A stretch of DNA of 10,204 nt from an uncultured Oscillospiraceae bacterium (GTDB taxonomy: Bacteria; Bacillota; Clostridia; Oscillospirales; Oscillospiraceae). The notes under the pieces were generated by a model. The model worked only from the letters and a program-made list of their open reading frames with translations. It did no database searches and was not told where the DNA came from. Positions 1 to 5,745 of the stretch are shown here, piece by piece. The stretch spans positions 1 through 10,204 of the forward strand of contig CAJUEG010000084.1 in the NCBI GenBank assembly GCA_910584835.1. The letters run 5' to 3'. The position numbers were made by a program, and so were the translations under genes. Position 1 is the first letter of the stretch; each line of letters begins with the position of its first letter.

Positions 1-479
1 GTAGCGGCAAACTGCTCGTTGAACATTCCCCTGATCGGCACTTCAAGACCGCTTGCAGAATGTGGGTTTGCATAGGTGTCGATGAATGGTGTGCCCGTGC
101 AGATAAACCTTGCACCGTTGATCGGGATAAATTCTTCAAGAAACTTTTGCTGATCTGCAAGGTTACGGAAACCGCGTGCAAGTGACTTGATAATCATACA
201 GTTTACTTCCTTGCGGACAATACAGCCCTCAAGCCGCTTGAAGTTTGGACGAGCTGTGTCTGTGCCTGTCAGTCCGTCGTCGGCAAACACATCTACAATC
301 ACATAGTTTCCCGGCTCAAAGTAACCGTCTACAAAGTCGCGCAGTATTTTTTCTTGATTGATAATACTTTCGCTGTCGTCCTCATTGTCGTCCTCTTTGG
401 ACAGTCGGATATAAAGCCCAATTTTCCAAAACGGCTCTGCGCTGGCGCGTGCCGCTCTGGTCTTGCGCGTGCGCGGCAT
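1..479 (-). CDS. large serine recombinase, N-terminal part (runs off left edge)
   Basis: This is the first 159 codons of a site-specific recombinase of the large serine (resolvase/invertase) family, which would integrate and excise a mobile element using a serine nucleophile. It is read leftward with no stop, so the gene continues beyond the window. The N-terminal motif YIRLSKEDD places the likely nucleophile at Ser27. SLARGFRN holds the two arginines, spaced as in the RxxR active-site motif of resolvases. DDGLTGTDTARPNFKRL and GMFNEQFAA match conserved blocks of conjugative-transposon recombinases. The start at 479 is fixed by a strong GGGGAAAGGAGG site just upstream, and a near-consensus promoter lies at 511-539. 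Codon use is more AT-rich than in genes further right, fitting horizontal transfer. The family call is secure; whether the full gene is intact cannot be seen. Confidence 0.93.
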   Translation of the reverse strand, partial: MPRTRKTRAARASAEPFWKIGLYIRLSKEDDNEDDSESIINQEKILRDFVDGYFEPGNYVIVDVFADDGLTGTDTARPNFKRLEGCIVRKEVNCMIIKSLARGFRNLADQQKFLEEFIPINGARFICTGTPFIDTYANPHSASGLEVPIRGMFNEQFAA

Positions 480-510
480 AATACCTCCTTTCCCCTATAA
501 TTACGGATCT

Positions 511-539
511 ATTATACCATTTTCGACCCATAATCACAA
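511..539 (-). promoter_or_regulatory. sigma-A promoter of the serine recombinase gene
   Basis: On the minus strand there is a TTGTGA -35 box (534-539), a 17-base spacer and a perfect TATAAT -10 box (511-516). Transcription would start near 504, leaving a leader of about 25 bases before the ATG at 479. It lies between the DUF6870-type gene and the recombinase, so the recombinase can be expressed independently of the upstream gene. Confidence 0.75.
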
Positions 540-575
540 GGCTTTTGGCAAAATGACAACGGGAAAGTCGGCAGC

Positions 576-830
576 TTATTTAAGGCTTAAAAAGTAATCG
601 CACAAGGATTGCTTTAGGGTCTTGCTTTCAGATACAAAGCGAATTTTGACAGGCGTATCACCACAAAGAAAACAATACGGATTTCCGATCTGTTCAAGAT
701 AGCGCTGTATTTTCTGTGTGGTTGGCAGCGCAGGGTCAATGTGAATGCTGCGAATATCTGCTAAAGTGCTGCGGTCAACCTGTGTTATATCTACGCCTCT
801 CATTTCTTGAAGCTGTAATTGGCTAATCAT
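576..830 (-). CDS. small DUF6870-type protein of integrative elements
   Basis: This 84-residue acidic protein resembles what I recall of the DUF6870 family, carried by conjugative elements of Clostridia; its function is unknown. Recognisable features are a motif near VDRSTLADIRSIHID, then a run like IQRYLEQIGNPYCFLCGD, and a C-terminal half with VKIRF. Two cysteines sit in a CFLC pair that could bind metal. Two starts are possible. The ATG at 836 abuts the AAGGGG Shine-Dalgarno with almost no spacing. The ATG at 830 has about seven bases of spacing and is preferred. The gene lies about 100 bp upstream of the recombinase on the same strand, the usual neighbourhood for this family. The gene is convincing; the family name rests on memory of similar sequences. 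Confidence 0.78.
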   Translation of the reverse strand: MISQLQLQEMRGVDITQVDRSTLADIRSIHIDPALPTTQKIQRYLEQIGNPYCFLCGDTPVKIRFVSESKTLKQSLCDYFLSLK

Positions 831-1164
831 CTTCATTCCCCTTTCCGGCCAGCGGCATACAATAAAATATGCGCTCCGGTTTGTACGTTATGAAGAAAAA
901 GGCTTTCATCAAGCGTCTGTAGCACAGCCCGCGGAAATTTTACCCCTGCCCGCTAAGGCAGGAGGGTAGAAAAACAGCGCAAAAGAACAGAGATGGTCCG
1001 CTCCCTTTCAAGCCCGCGCTATCATGTCTTTCGGTGTATCGCTGCCGCTCTCATTTCGCTTATGATCAGCCCTTGATTTGCCTTAACGATATTTGTATTT
1101 TTAATTCAACCCGTCATCCCACATTTTTTCCCAGCCCTGGCGTAAAAAGGTTTCAGCGGGAAAT
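831..1164. other. AT-rich intergenic stretch, probable element/chromosome junction
   Basis: I see no convincing gene here. The left part (to about 1010) reads like the leader upstream of the small element protein and contains the hairpin at 941-968. The right part (about 1080-1200) is AT-rich and T-rich and leads into the MarR gene. The change from mobile-element genes to high-GC chromosomal genes falls inside this stretch. Large serine recombinases leave only a two-base core as a direct repeat, so the exact attachment site cannot be read from one sequence. Confidence 0.5.
941..968. repeat. inverted repeat (stem-loop) in the element leader
   Basis: The left arm TACCCCTGCC and right arm GGCAGGAGGGTA are complementary except for a two-base bulge, with a six-base CGCTAA loop. 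Neither side is followed by a clear T-run, so it is not an obvious intrinsic terminator. It could be a leader structure for the small minus-strand gene or a protein-binding site at an element end. Confidence 0.5.
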
Positions 1165-1192
1165 TTGCTTGCGCTTTTTTCTTTTTTATGTT
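1165..1192 (+). promoter_or_regulatory. possible promoter of the MarR-type gene
   Basis: A TTGCTT -35-like box (1165-1170) and a TATGTT -10-like box (1187-1192) are separated by 16 bases in a very T-rich stretch. Start of transcription would be near 1199, about 45 bases before the ATG at 1245. Match to consensus is only moderate. An imperfect palindrome of the form GTTnnCAnATnTGnnAAC overlaps the predicted start (1190-1207) and could be an operator. Confidence 0.35.
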
Positions 1193-1244
1193 ACCATATG
1201 TGAAAACAAGAAACAGATCAGGACGATCCCTTGGAGGAACTGTA

Positions 1245-1793
1245 ATGGAAAACGAAATCATACAATTTACCGATTTGGATTCCCCCCGTTATTGGGACGT
1301 GGAGAGCATGTCCCGGGAAGAGCTGGACCGCTCCTTTCATGTTCTGGATGATAAGATGAACATCATCTATCAGTTTGTTCTGGCCTACAACGACTACATC
1401 AATACCCGCCACAACTATACCTCCGAAGTGGCTCTCACCATGCTGGAGGTCCATGTCCTCACCCATATCTGCGACCATCCAGGCTCTACCGTCACCAGTC
1501 TTGCCACTGCTTGGGGCCGCTCCGTCAGCGCCACCAGCCAGACCGTGCGCCGCCTCATGGCCAAGGATCTGGTCACAAGAGAGAACGCCCCGGACAACGG
1601 CAAGATTTTTTACCTCCACCCCACAGAGAAGGGTCTTCGGGCCTCCGAGCAGCACAAGCGCTATGATGTGGAGGACACCATCAAGACTGTGAAACGCCTG
1701 CTCCGGGTCTCCTCCTTTCACGCGGTGGAGACCATGTTCAGTACCCTTGATCACTACGTAGAGCTGTTGAGAACAGCCTCCAAAGAGAAATGA
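1245..1793 (+). CDS. MarR-family transcriptional regulator
   Basis: This is a 182-residue winged-helix DNA-binding protein of the MarR family, which usually acts as a dimeric repressor released by a small ligand or by oxidation. Helices from about residue 30 to 58 would form part of the dimer interface. The DNA-binding core runs from about residue 60 to 130: the helix-turn-helix is near residues 82-110, including SVSATSQTVRRLMAKDLV, and the wing is near 111-128, including APDNGKIFYLHPTEKG. The end is a further helical dimerisation segment. The start at 1245 follows a GGAGG site at 1233-1237 with seven-base spacing; an earlier in-frame ATG at 1188 has no ribosome site and is rejected. The protein has a single cysteine (Cys76), so thiol sensing is possible but not shown. 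It sits just upstream of, and is separated by a terminator from, the permease operon that it is the obvious candidate to control. Confidence 0.9.
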   Translation: MENEIIQFTDLDSPRYWDVESMSREELDRSFHVLDDKMNIIYQFVLAYNDYINTRHNYTSEVALTMLEVHVLTHICDHPGSTVTSLATAWGRSVSATSQTVRRLMAKDLVTRENAPDNGKIFYLHPTEKGLRASEQHKRYDVEDTIKTVKRLLRVSSFHAVETMFSTLDHYVELLRTASKEK

Positions 1794-1813
1794 ATAGATT
1801 TCAGCAGAGGATA

Positions 1814-1839
1814 AGAGGGCGGGCCACCGCCCTCTTTTT
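1814..1839 (+). terminator. intrinsic terminator of the MarR-type gene
   Basis: A perfect nine-base stem (AGAGGGCGG at 1814-1822 with CCGCCCTCT at 1827-1835), a four-base loop and a following TTTT form a standard rho-independent terminator 20 bases after the stop codon. Its right arm is shared with the longer inverted repeat at 1829-1863. Confidence 0.85.
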
Positions 1840-1863
1840 GTGCTTTTAGCACAAAAAGAGGGC
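1829..1863. repeat. perfect 16-bp inverted repeat overlapping the terminator
   Basis: The arm GCCCTCTTTTTGTGCT (1829-1844) and its exact complement AGCACAAAAAGAGGGC (1848-1863) are separated by only three bases. The left arm contains the downstream half and T-run of the terminator at 1814-1839, so the two hairpins are mutually exclusive. No T-run follows the longer hairpin. Confidence 0.8.
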
Positions 1864-1899
1864 GCAGAAATTGCCGGCTCTGTAGAATTTTGTAAAACT

Positions 1900-1909
1900 A
1901 GTTGCAACT
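1900..1909. promoter_or_regulatory. candidate operator: perfect palindrome over the -35 box
   Basis: AGTTGCAACT is a perfect 10-base palindrome that contains the TTGCAA -35 box of the permease operon promoter. Binding of a dimeric repressor here would block RNA polymerase. The nearby MarR-type protein is the natural candidate, but this is inference from position and symmetry. A second, bulged dyad (CCCTTAAAT with ATTTAGGG, 1939-1956) lies just after the predicted transcription start. Confidence 0.45.
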
Positions 1910-1930
1910 CTAAAAGATTCATGGTATAAA
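1902..1930 (+). promoter_or_regulatory. sigma-A promoter of the permease operon
   Basis: TTGCAA (1902-1907), a 17-base spacer and TATAAA (1925-1930) form a good housekeeping promoter. Transcription would start near 1937, giving a leader of about 100 bases before the permease ATG at 2039. No riboswitch class was recognised in the leader. Confidence 0.75.
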
Positions 1931-2038
1931 TAGTTATGCCCTTAAATTATTTAGGGTACAGTTTATTTCCGTTAGGGGGGCAGTGAACGCATCCACCGTC
2001 AAAACCGTCCAAAAAAAGAGAACGTAGGAGGGAAGATC

Positions 2039-3364
2039 ATGAAAACAAACAAACAAATGACCGTATTCGACCTAGTCTCCATCGGCGTTGGCTCCGTAAT
2101 TGGCGCAGGAATTTTCTCCATGCTGGGTACCGGCATCTATTTCAGCGGCCGCAGCGTAGTCCTGGCCTTGATCTTTGGCATGCTCCTGGTGTTTGTGGAG
2201 TATATCCGCCCCTTCATTCTGTCCGCTGTCTTTGTTCTGCCCGGAGGAGCCTATGACCAGTCCTCTCTCACCCTTCCCCCGGTGCTCATTGGCGCGGGAG
2301 CCCTCATCACCATCATCGGAAACTTCGGCACCTCAGTCTCCGGTCTTGCCATCGCCTCTTACATCGCACAGCTGGTTCCCGTCCTCGGCCCCTATCAGCA
2401 GGCGATGGCCTTCATTATCATGACCGCCTTCTACGCCATCTCCATTGGCGGCAACAAGTTTCTCGCCAAGTTCCAGAATATCATGGCTGTCTGCATGTAC
2501 GCGGCCCTGGCCCTGTTTATCATCTTCGGCTTTGTGAACCGGGACAGTGCGGCGGTCTCCTCCGCCCCCTACATGCCCCAGGGCGTCACCGGGCTTTTGA
2601 TGGGCACCGCCATGATGTCCTTCGCCTGCAACGGCGCCACCATCCTGCCCAATTATACCAAGGATGCTGAAAACCCCAAAAAGACCATTCCTATGGCCCT
2701 GGCCCTGTCCACCGTGGTGGGCGCCGTCATCTACGCCTTGCTGGGTTTTGCCGCCACCAGCGCCCTGCCCTACGATCAAATCGCCGGCCAGAACATGGGC
2801 TTCATCGCCCAGCAGATCATGCCCGGCGGTGTATACGTCTTCTTTGTGGTGGGCGGCGCCATCTTTGCCCTGGCCACCACCATTCTGGGCGGCATCGGCG
2901 GCTTGAAGTGGCCCATCCTCTCCTCCGCTCAGGACGGCTGGCTGCCGCACGTGTTCACCAAGACCACCAAGAACGGCTATCCCTGGGTCATCATGCTGCT
3001 CATGTACCTGATCTCCGCCGTGCCCATTATCGGCGGCTTCTCTCTGGACAGCATCGTATCCCTGATCCTGGTCCCCGCCGCCATCAGCAGCATCGCGGGC
3101 AACATCATCAACTGGAATCTGCCAAAGCAGTTCCCCAAAGCTTGGAGTGAGAACAGCCTCCACCTGTCCGTTGGCGGCTATCATGTGCTTCTGGTCCTGT
3201 CCACCATTGCCGCGGTCGTTCTCACCATCTTCACCCTGGCCACCCAGCAGCTTCCCATGATCCTCGCCAACCTGGCCATGACCGCCTTCCTGTTCATTTT
3301 CGCCGCAGTCCGTTACCGCTCCGGCAAGGTTCATCTGGCCTCCCGCGACATCTACAAGGAGTAA
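2039..3364 (+). CDS. APC-superfamily amino-acid permease
   Basis: This 441-residue integral membrane protein would import or exchange an amino acid across the cytoplasmic membrane. The first membrane segment has GSVIGAGIF (residues 18-26), the unwound helix that binds the substrate backbone in APC transporters. Residues 206-220 (YTKDAENPKKTIPMA) match the conserved cytoplasmic loop after segment 6, and PGGAYD near residue 70 fits segment 2-3. Hydrophobic stretches along the chain allow about 12 membrane segments, and the length is normal for the family. The usual aromatic/glycine motif before the NPKKTIP loop is replaced by SFACNGATILPN, suggesting a particular substrate range. The ATG at 2039 follows an AGGAGGG site. 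It is the first gene of the operon with the C-S lyase, which suggests a sulfur-containing amino acid as substrate, but sequence alone does not fix this. Confidence 0.88.
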   Translation: MKTNKQMTVFDLVSIGVGSVIGAGIFSMLGTGIYFSGRSVVLALIFGMLLVFVEYIRPFILSAVFVLPGGAYDQSSLTLPPVLIGAGALITIIGNFGTSVSGLAIASYIAQLVPVLGPYQQAMAFIIMTAFYAISIGGNKFLAKFQNIMAVCMYAALALFIIFGFVNRDSAAVSSAPYMPQGVTGLLMGTAMMSFACNGATILPNYTKDAENPKKTIPMALALSTVVGAVIYALLGFAATSALPYDQIAGQNMGFIAQQIMPGGVYVFFVVGGAIFALATTILGGIGGLKWPILSSAQDGWLPHVFTKTTKNGYPWVIMLLMYLISAVPIIGGFSLDSIVSLILVPAAISSIAGNIINWNLPKQFPKAWSENSLHLSVGGYHVLLVLSTIAAVVLTIFTLATQQLPMILANLAMTAFLFIFAAVRYRSGKVHLASRDIYKE

Positions 3365-3394
3365 GTCAAAAATTCAGAAAGGAATGTAATACTG

Positions 3395-4603
3395 ATGAAA
3401 TACGATTTTACCACAATTATGGACCGCCGAGGAAAGGATGCCATGGCCGTTGACCTGGTAGGCCTATACGATCAGTTCCTCCCCACCCCTAAGTACGGCC
3501 TGGAACCCATCCCCATGTGGGTGGCCGACATGAATTTCCCTGTGTGCCCCACCATCCCCGAGGCCATCATTGAGCGGGCCAAAGAACCCCATTTCGGCTA
3601 CTTCTTCCCCCGGGAGGAATATTTCTCCTCCATCATTCAGTGGCATGAAAAGCGCAACGGCGTTTCCGGCCTGTCCAAAGAGCACATCGGCTATGAAAAC
3701 GGCGTTCTGGGCGGGGTCATCAGCGCACTGAACGTGTTCTGCTCCAAGGGGGACAATATTCTGGTCCACTCCCCCACCTATATCGGTTTCACCATGAGCT
3801 TGGAAAACAACGGGTACCACATCATCCACTCTCCCCTCACTCCCGACGGCCAGGGGATCTACCGAATGGATTTTGAGGACATGGAGAAAAAGATTGTGGA
3901 AAATAAAATCCACGCCGCCGTTTTCTGCTCCCCCCACAATCCCTGCGGCCGCGTCTGGGAGCGCTGGGAAATCGAAAAATTCATGGAGCTGTGCAAAAAG
4001 CACGATGTATATGTGGCCTCCGATGAGATCTGGTCCGATATCATCCTCTCCGGCCACAAGCACATCCCCACCCAGTCCGTGAGCGAAGACGCCAAAATGC
4101 GCACCGCCGCCGTCTATGCCCCCTCCAAGACCTTCAACCTGGCCGGATTGGTGGGCTCCTACCACATCGTCTACAACAAGTGGATCCGGGAGCGGATGGA
4201 GAAGGAATCCTCCCTGCCCCACTACAACGACATGAACGTCCTGTCCATGTACGCCCTTCTCGGCGCCTACAAGCCCGAGGGCCACGAGTGGGTCGACGAG
4301 CTGTGCCAGGTCATCACCGGAAACGTGGACTTTGCCTGCGACTATATCGCCCAGCATTTTGACGGCGTAAAGGTCTGCAAGCCTCAGGGCACCTATATGC
4401 TCTTCCTGGACTGCACCGATTGGTGTGAAAAGAACGGCAAAACCATCGACCAGGTCCAGCGCGCCGGCGTAGAGGTGGGCGTGGACTGGCAGGATGGCCG
4501 CCAGTTCCATGGTCCCTGCCACATCCGCATGAATCTTGCTCTGCCCCTCTCCCGCGTTCAGGAGGCCTTCCAGCGCCTGAGCCAGTATGTCTTCACCGCC
4601 TAA
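3395..4603 (+). CDS. MalY/PatB-family PLP-dependent C-S beta-lyase (cystathionine beta-lyase type)
   Basis: This 402-residue fold-type I PLP enzyme of the class I/II aminotransferase family is full length and cytosolic. The PLP-binding lysine is Lys245 in APSKTFNLAGL. Asp210 in ASDEIW contacts the pyridine nitrogen, Asn182 in SPHNPCGR contacts the cofactor oxygen, and Arg378 in HIRMNLAL binds the substrate carboxylate. The N-terminal PMWVADMNFPVCP block separates MalY/PatB proteins from ordinary aspartate aminotransferases. Known members cleave cystathionine, cysteine or S-substituted cysteines by beta-elimination, giving a thiol and 2-aminoacrylate, which becomes pyruvate and ammonia. The ATG at 3395 lies 30 bases after the permease stop, with an AAAGGA site at 3378-3383. 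The same transcript carries ridA, whose substrate is 2-aminoacrylate, supporting lyase rather than aminotransferase activity. Exact substrate is unknown. Confidence 0.9.
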   Translation: MKYDFTTIMDRRGKDAMAVDLVGLYDQFLPTPKYGLEPIPMWVADMNFPVCPTIPEAIIERAKEPHFGYFFPREEYFSSIIQWHEKRNGVSGLSKEHIGYENGVLGGVISALNVFCSKGDNILVHSPTYIGFTMSLENNGYHIIHSPLTPDGQGIYRMDFEDMEKKIVENKIHAAVFCSPHNPCGRVWERWEIEKFMELCKKHDVYVASDEIWSDIILSGHKHIPTQSVSEDAKMRTAAVYAPSKTFNLAGLVGSYHIVYNKWIRERMEKESSLPHYNDMNVLSMYALLGAYKPEGHEWVDELCQVITGNVDFACDYIAQHFDGVKVCKPQGTYMLFLDCTDWCEKNGKTIDQVQRAGVEVGVDWQDGRQFHGPCHIRMNLALPLSRVQEAFQRLSQYVFTA

Positions 4604-4618
4604 AAAGGAGGACGCTCT

Positions 4619-5164
4619 GTGACAAGGCTGACCGCAGGCCAATTCATGCCCGACTTCACCTTTGATACCCCCTTTGAAACGGGCCGTACCCTGGCCCAAA
4701 CCGTCCGGCAGGCCGAGGGCAAGACCGCTCTTGTATTCCTGCGCTATTACGGCTGCCCTCTGTGCCAGTATGATATCCACCAGTATGCCAAGCAATATTC
4801 AGCCCTCACCCAGGCCGGAGGCCAGCTCCTCGTGGTCCTCCAATCTGACCCCGCCGCCCTGGCCGCCCAGCTGGCCCCCGATTCCCTGCCCTTCCATCTG
4901 GTGTGCGACCCGGACCAGCGCCTTTACCGCCAGTTCGATATCGCCCCCGCCCCCTCTCAGGCCAAAATGGCGGGAGCCAAAACCCTCCTCAAGCTGGCTA
5001 AGGTATCGGCCGCCGGCTACAAGCACGGCGCCTACGAGGGCGACGAGCTTCAGCTCCCGGCCGCCTTCATCCTGGACCGGGACCGAAAGCTGGAATATGT
5101 CCGCTACGGCAAAACAGTGGATGACGTTCCCACCCCCAAAGAGCTGGCCCAATTACTGAAATAA
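4619..5164 (+). CDS. AhpC/TSA-type redoxin with CxxC motif
   Basis: This 181-residue protein has the thioredoxin fold of the peroxiredoxin-like AhpC/TSA group. An N-terminal FTFDTPF strand is followed by ALVFLRYYGCPLCQ, in which Cys46 and Cys49 form a CPLC dithiol where a classical peroxiredoxin would have a single cysteine in a PxxxTxxC motif. A later strand gives AAFILDRDRKLEYVRYG, the usual redoxin end. Residues about 108-135 (around SQAKMAGAKTLLKLAKV) form a helical insertion. It has no signal peptide, so it should be cytosolic. The GTG start at 4619 is set by an AGGAGG site at 4606-4611 with seven-base spacing, immediately after the lyase stop codon. Likely role is thiol-disulfide or peroxide/persulfide reduction linked to the lyase products; this is inferred from context only. 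Confidence 0.82.
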   Translation: MTRLTAGQFMPDFTFDTPFETGRTLAQTVRQAEGKTALVFLRYYGCPLCQYDIHQYAKQYSALTQAGGQLLVVLQSDPAALAAQLAPDSLPFHLVCDPDQRLYRQFDIAPAPSQAKMAGAKTLLKLAKVSAAGYKHGAYEGDELQLPAAFILDRDRKLEYVRYGKTVDDVPTPKELAQLLK

Positions 5165-5177
5165 AGGAGTTTCTGCC

Positions 5178-5546
5178 ATGAAAATACTGGAGACCACCGC
5201 CGCCCCCGGAGCCATCGGCCCCTATTCTCAGGGATATGAGGCCGCCGGACTGGTCATCACCTCCGGCCAGCTCCCCGTAGACCCCTGCACCGGGGAGATG
5301 CCCCAGGGGATTGCCGGCCAGGCCCGGCAGAGCTGTGAGAACGTGGGCGCCATCCTCGCCGCCGCCGGAACCGGCTTTGACAAGGTTGTCAAGACCACCT
5401 GCTTCCTTGCGGATATGGATGACTTCGCCGCTTTTAACGAGGTGTACGCCAAGTTCTTCACCTCTAAGCCTGCCCGGAGCTGCGTGGCGGTAAAGACCCT
5501 GCCCAAAAACGCTCTGTGCGAAATCGAGGCCATTGCCATTCAATAA
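5178..5546 (+). CDS. ridA: RidA family 2-iminobutanoate/2-iminopropanoate deaminase
   Basis: This 122-residue protein of the YjgF/YER057c/UK114 family has the usual full length and forms trimers in known members. It hydrolyses reactive enamine/imine intermediates such as 2-aminoacrylate, made by PLP enzymes, to the keto acid and ammonia. GPYSQGYEAAGLVITSGQ near residues 14-31 is a family signature. Arg100 in KPARSCVAV is the catalytic carboxylate-binding arginine and Glu115 in CEIEAIA completes the active site. The AAGGAGT site overlaps the stop codon of the redoxin gene 13 bases upstream, so the genes are translationally adjacent. It is the last gene of the operon, before the terminator at 5566-5610. 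Co-transcription with a beta-eliminating lyase is chemically sensible. Confidence 0.95.
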   Translation: MKILETTAAPGAIGPYSQGYEAAGLVITSGQLPVDPCTGEMPQGIAGQARQSCENVGAILAAAGTGFDKVVKTTCFLADMDDFAAFNEVYAKFFTSKPARSCVAVKTLPKNALCEIEAIAIQ

Positions 5547-5565
5547 GCTCTTCCCTCTCTTCTCA

Positions 5566-5610
5566 GGGCGCCCTCTGGAGGCAGTTTCTCCAGGGGGCGC
5601 TCTTCTTTCC
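5566..5610 (+). terminator. intrinsic terminator after ridA
   Basis: A 15-base stem (5566-5580 with 5588-5602) with two G-T wobble pairs and a GCAGTTT loop is followed by TTCTTTCC. It lies 20 bases after the ridA stop and closes the permease operon. No partner gene runs toward it from the right, so it serves the plus strand. Confidence 0.78.
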
Positions 5611-5694
5611 GCCTTTACCGAAAATGCGCCTCACCCGGGCAAAGATGTGGCGGGTGGCTTTTCTTCCGCCGCCGGCCTATCGCCGCCTTCCCGT

Positions 5695-5723
5695 TTCATA
5701 TTTCCCTCCAAATCAGGCATACT
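5695..5723 (+). promoter_or_regulatory. possible promoter of the FAD/Rieske oxidoreductase gene
   Basis: TTCATA (5695-5700), a 17-base spacer and CATACT (5718-5723) each match consensus at four of six positions. Start of transcription would fall near 5730, only about 16 bases before the GTG start, giving a very short leader that just includes the ribosome site. The upstream terminator makes an independent promoter necessary. Confidence 0.35.
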
Positions 5724-5745
5724 ACATCCCAAGAGGTGATGTGCC

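Noticed and set aside
928..1166. Similar short strings GCGGAAATTT (930-939) and GCGGGAAATTT (1156-1166) as direct-repeat attachment sites
   Set aside because: The match is short and inexact, and large serine recombinases leave only a two-base core duplication, so this gives no real support.
1034..1351. Plus-strand open frame of 105 codons overlapping the start of the MarR-type gene
   Set aside because: No ribosome site, no recognisable domain, and it overlaps the well-supported MarR gene in another frame.
1937..2038. Riboswitch or T-box in the permease operon leader
   Set aside because: No T-box sequence, no S-box or lysine-type core and no terminator/antiterminator pair is visible in the roughly 100-base leader.
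2333..3334. 333-codon minus-strand open frame opposite the permease gene
   Set aside because: Antisense of a membrane protein; Gly/Asp/His/Gln-rich with no recognisable domain or ribosome binding site.
3464..4795. 443-codon minus-strand open frame opposite the C-S lyase gene
   Set aside because: Low-complexity Gly/Val/Asp-rich translation without family motifs, antisense to a gene with an intact PLP site.
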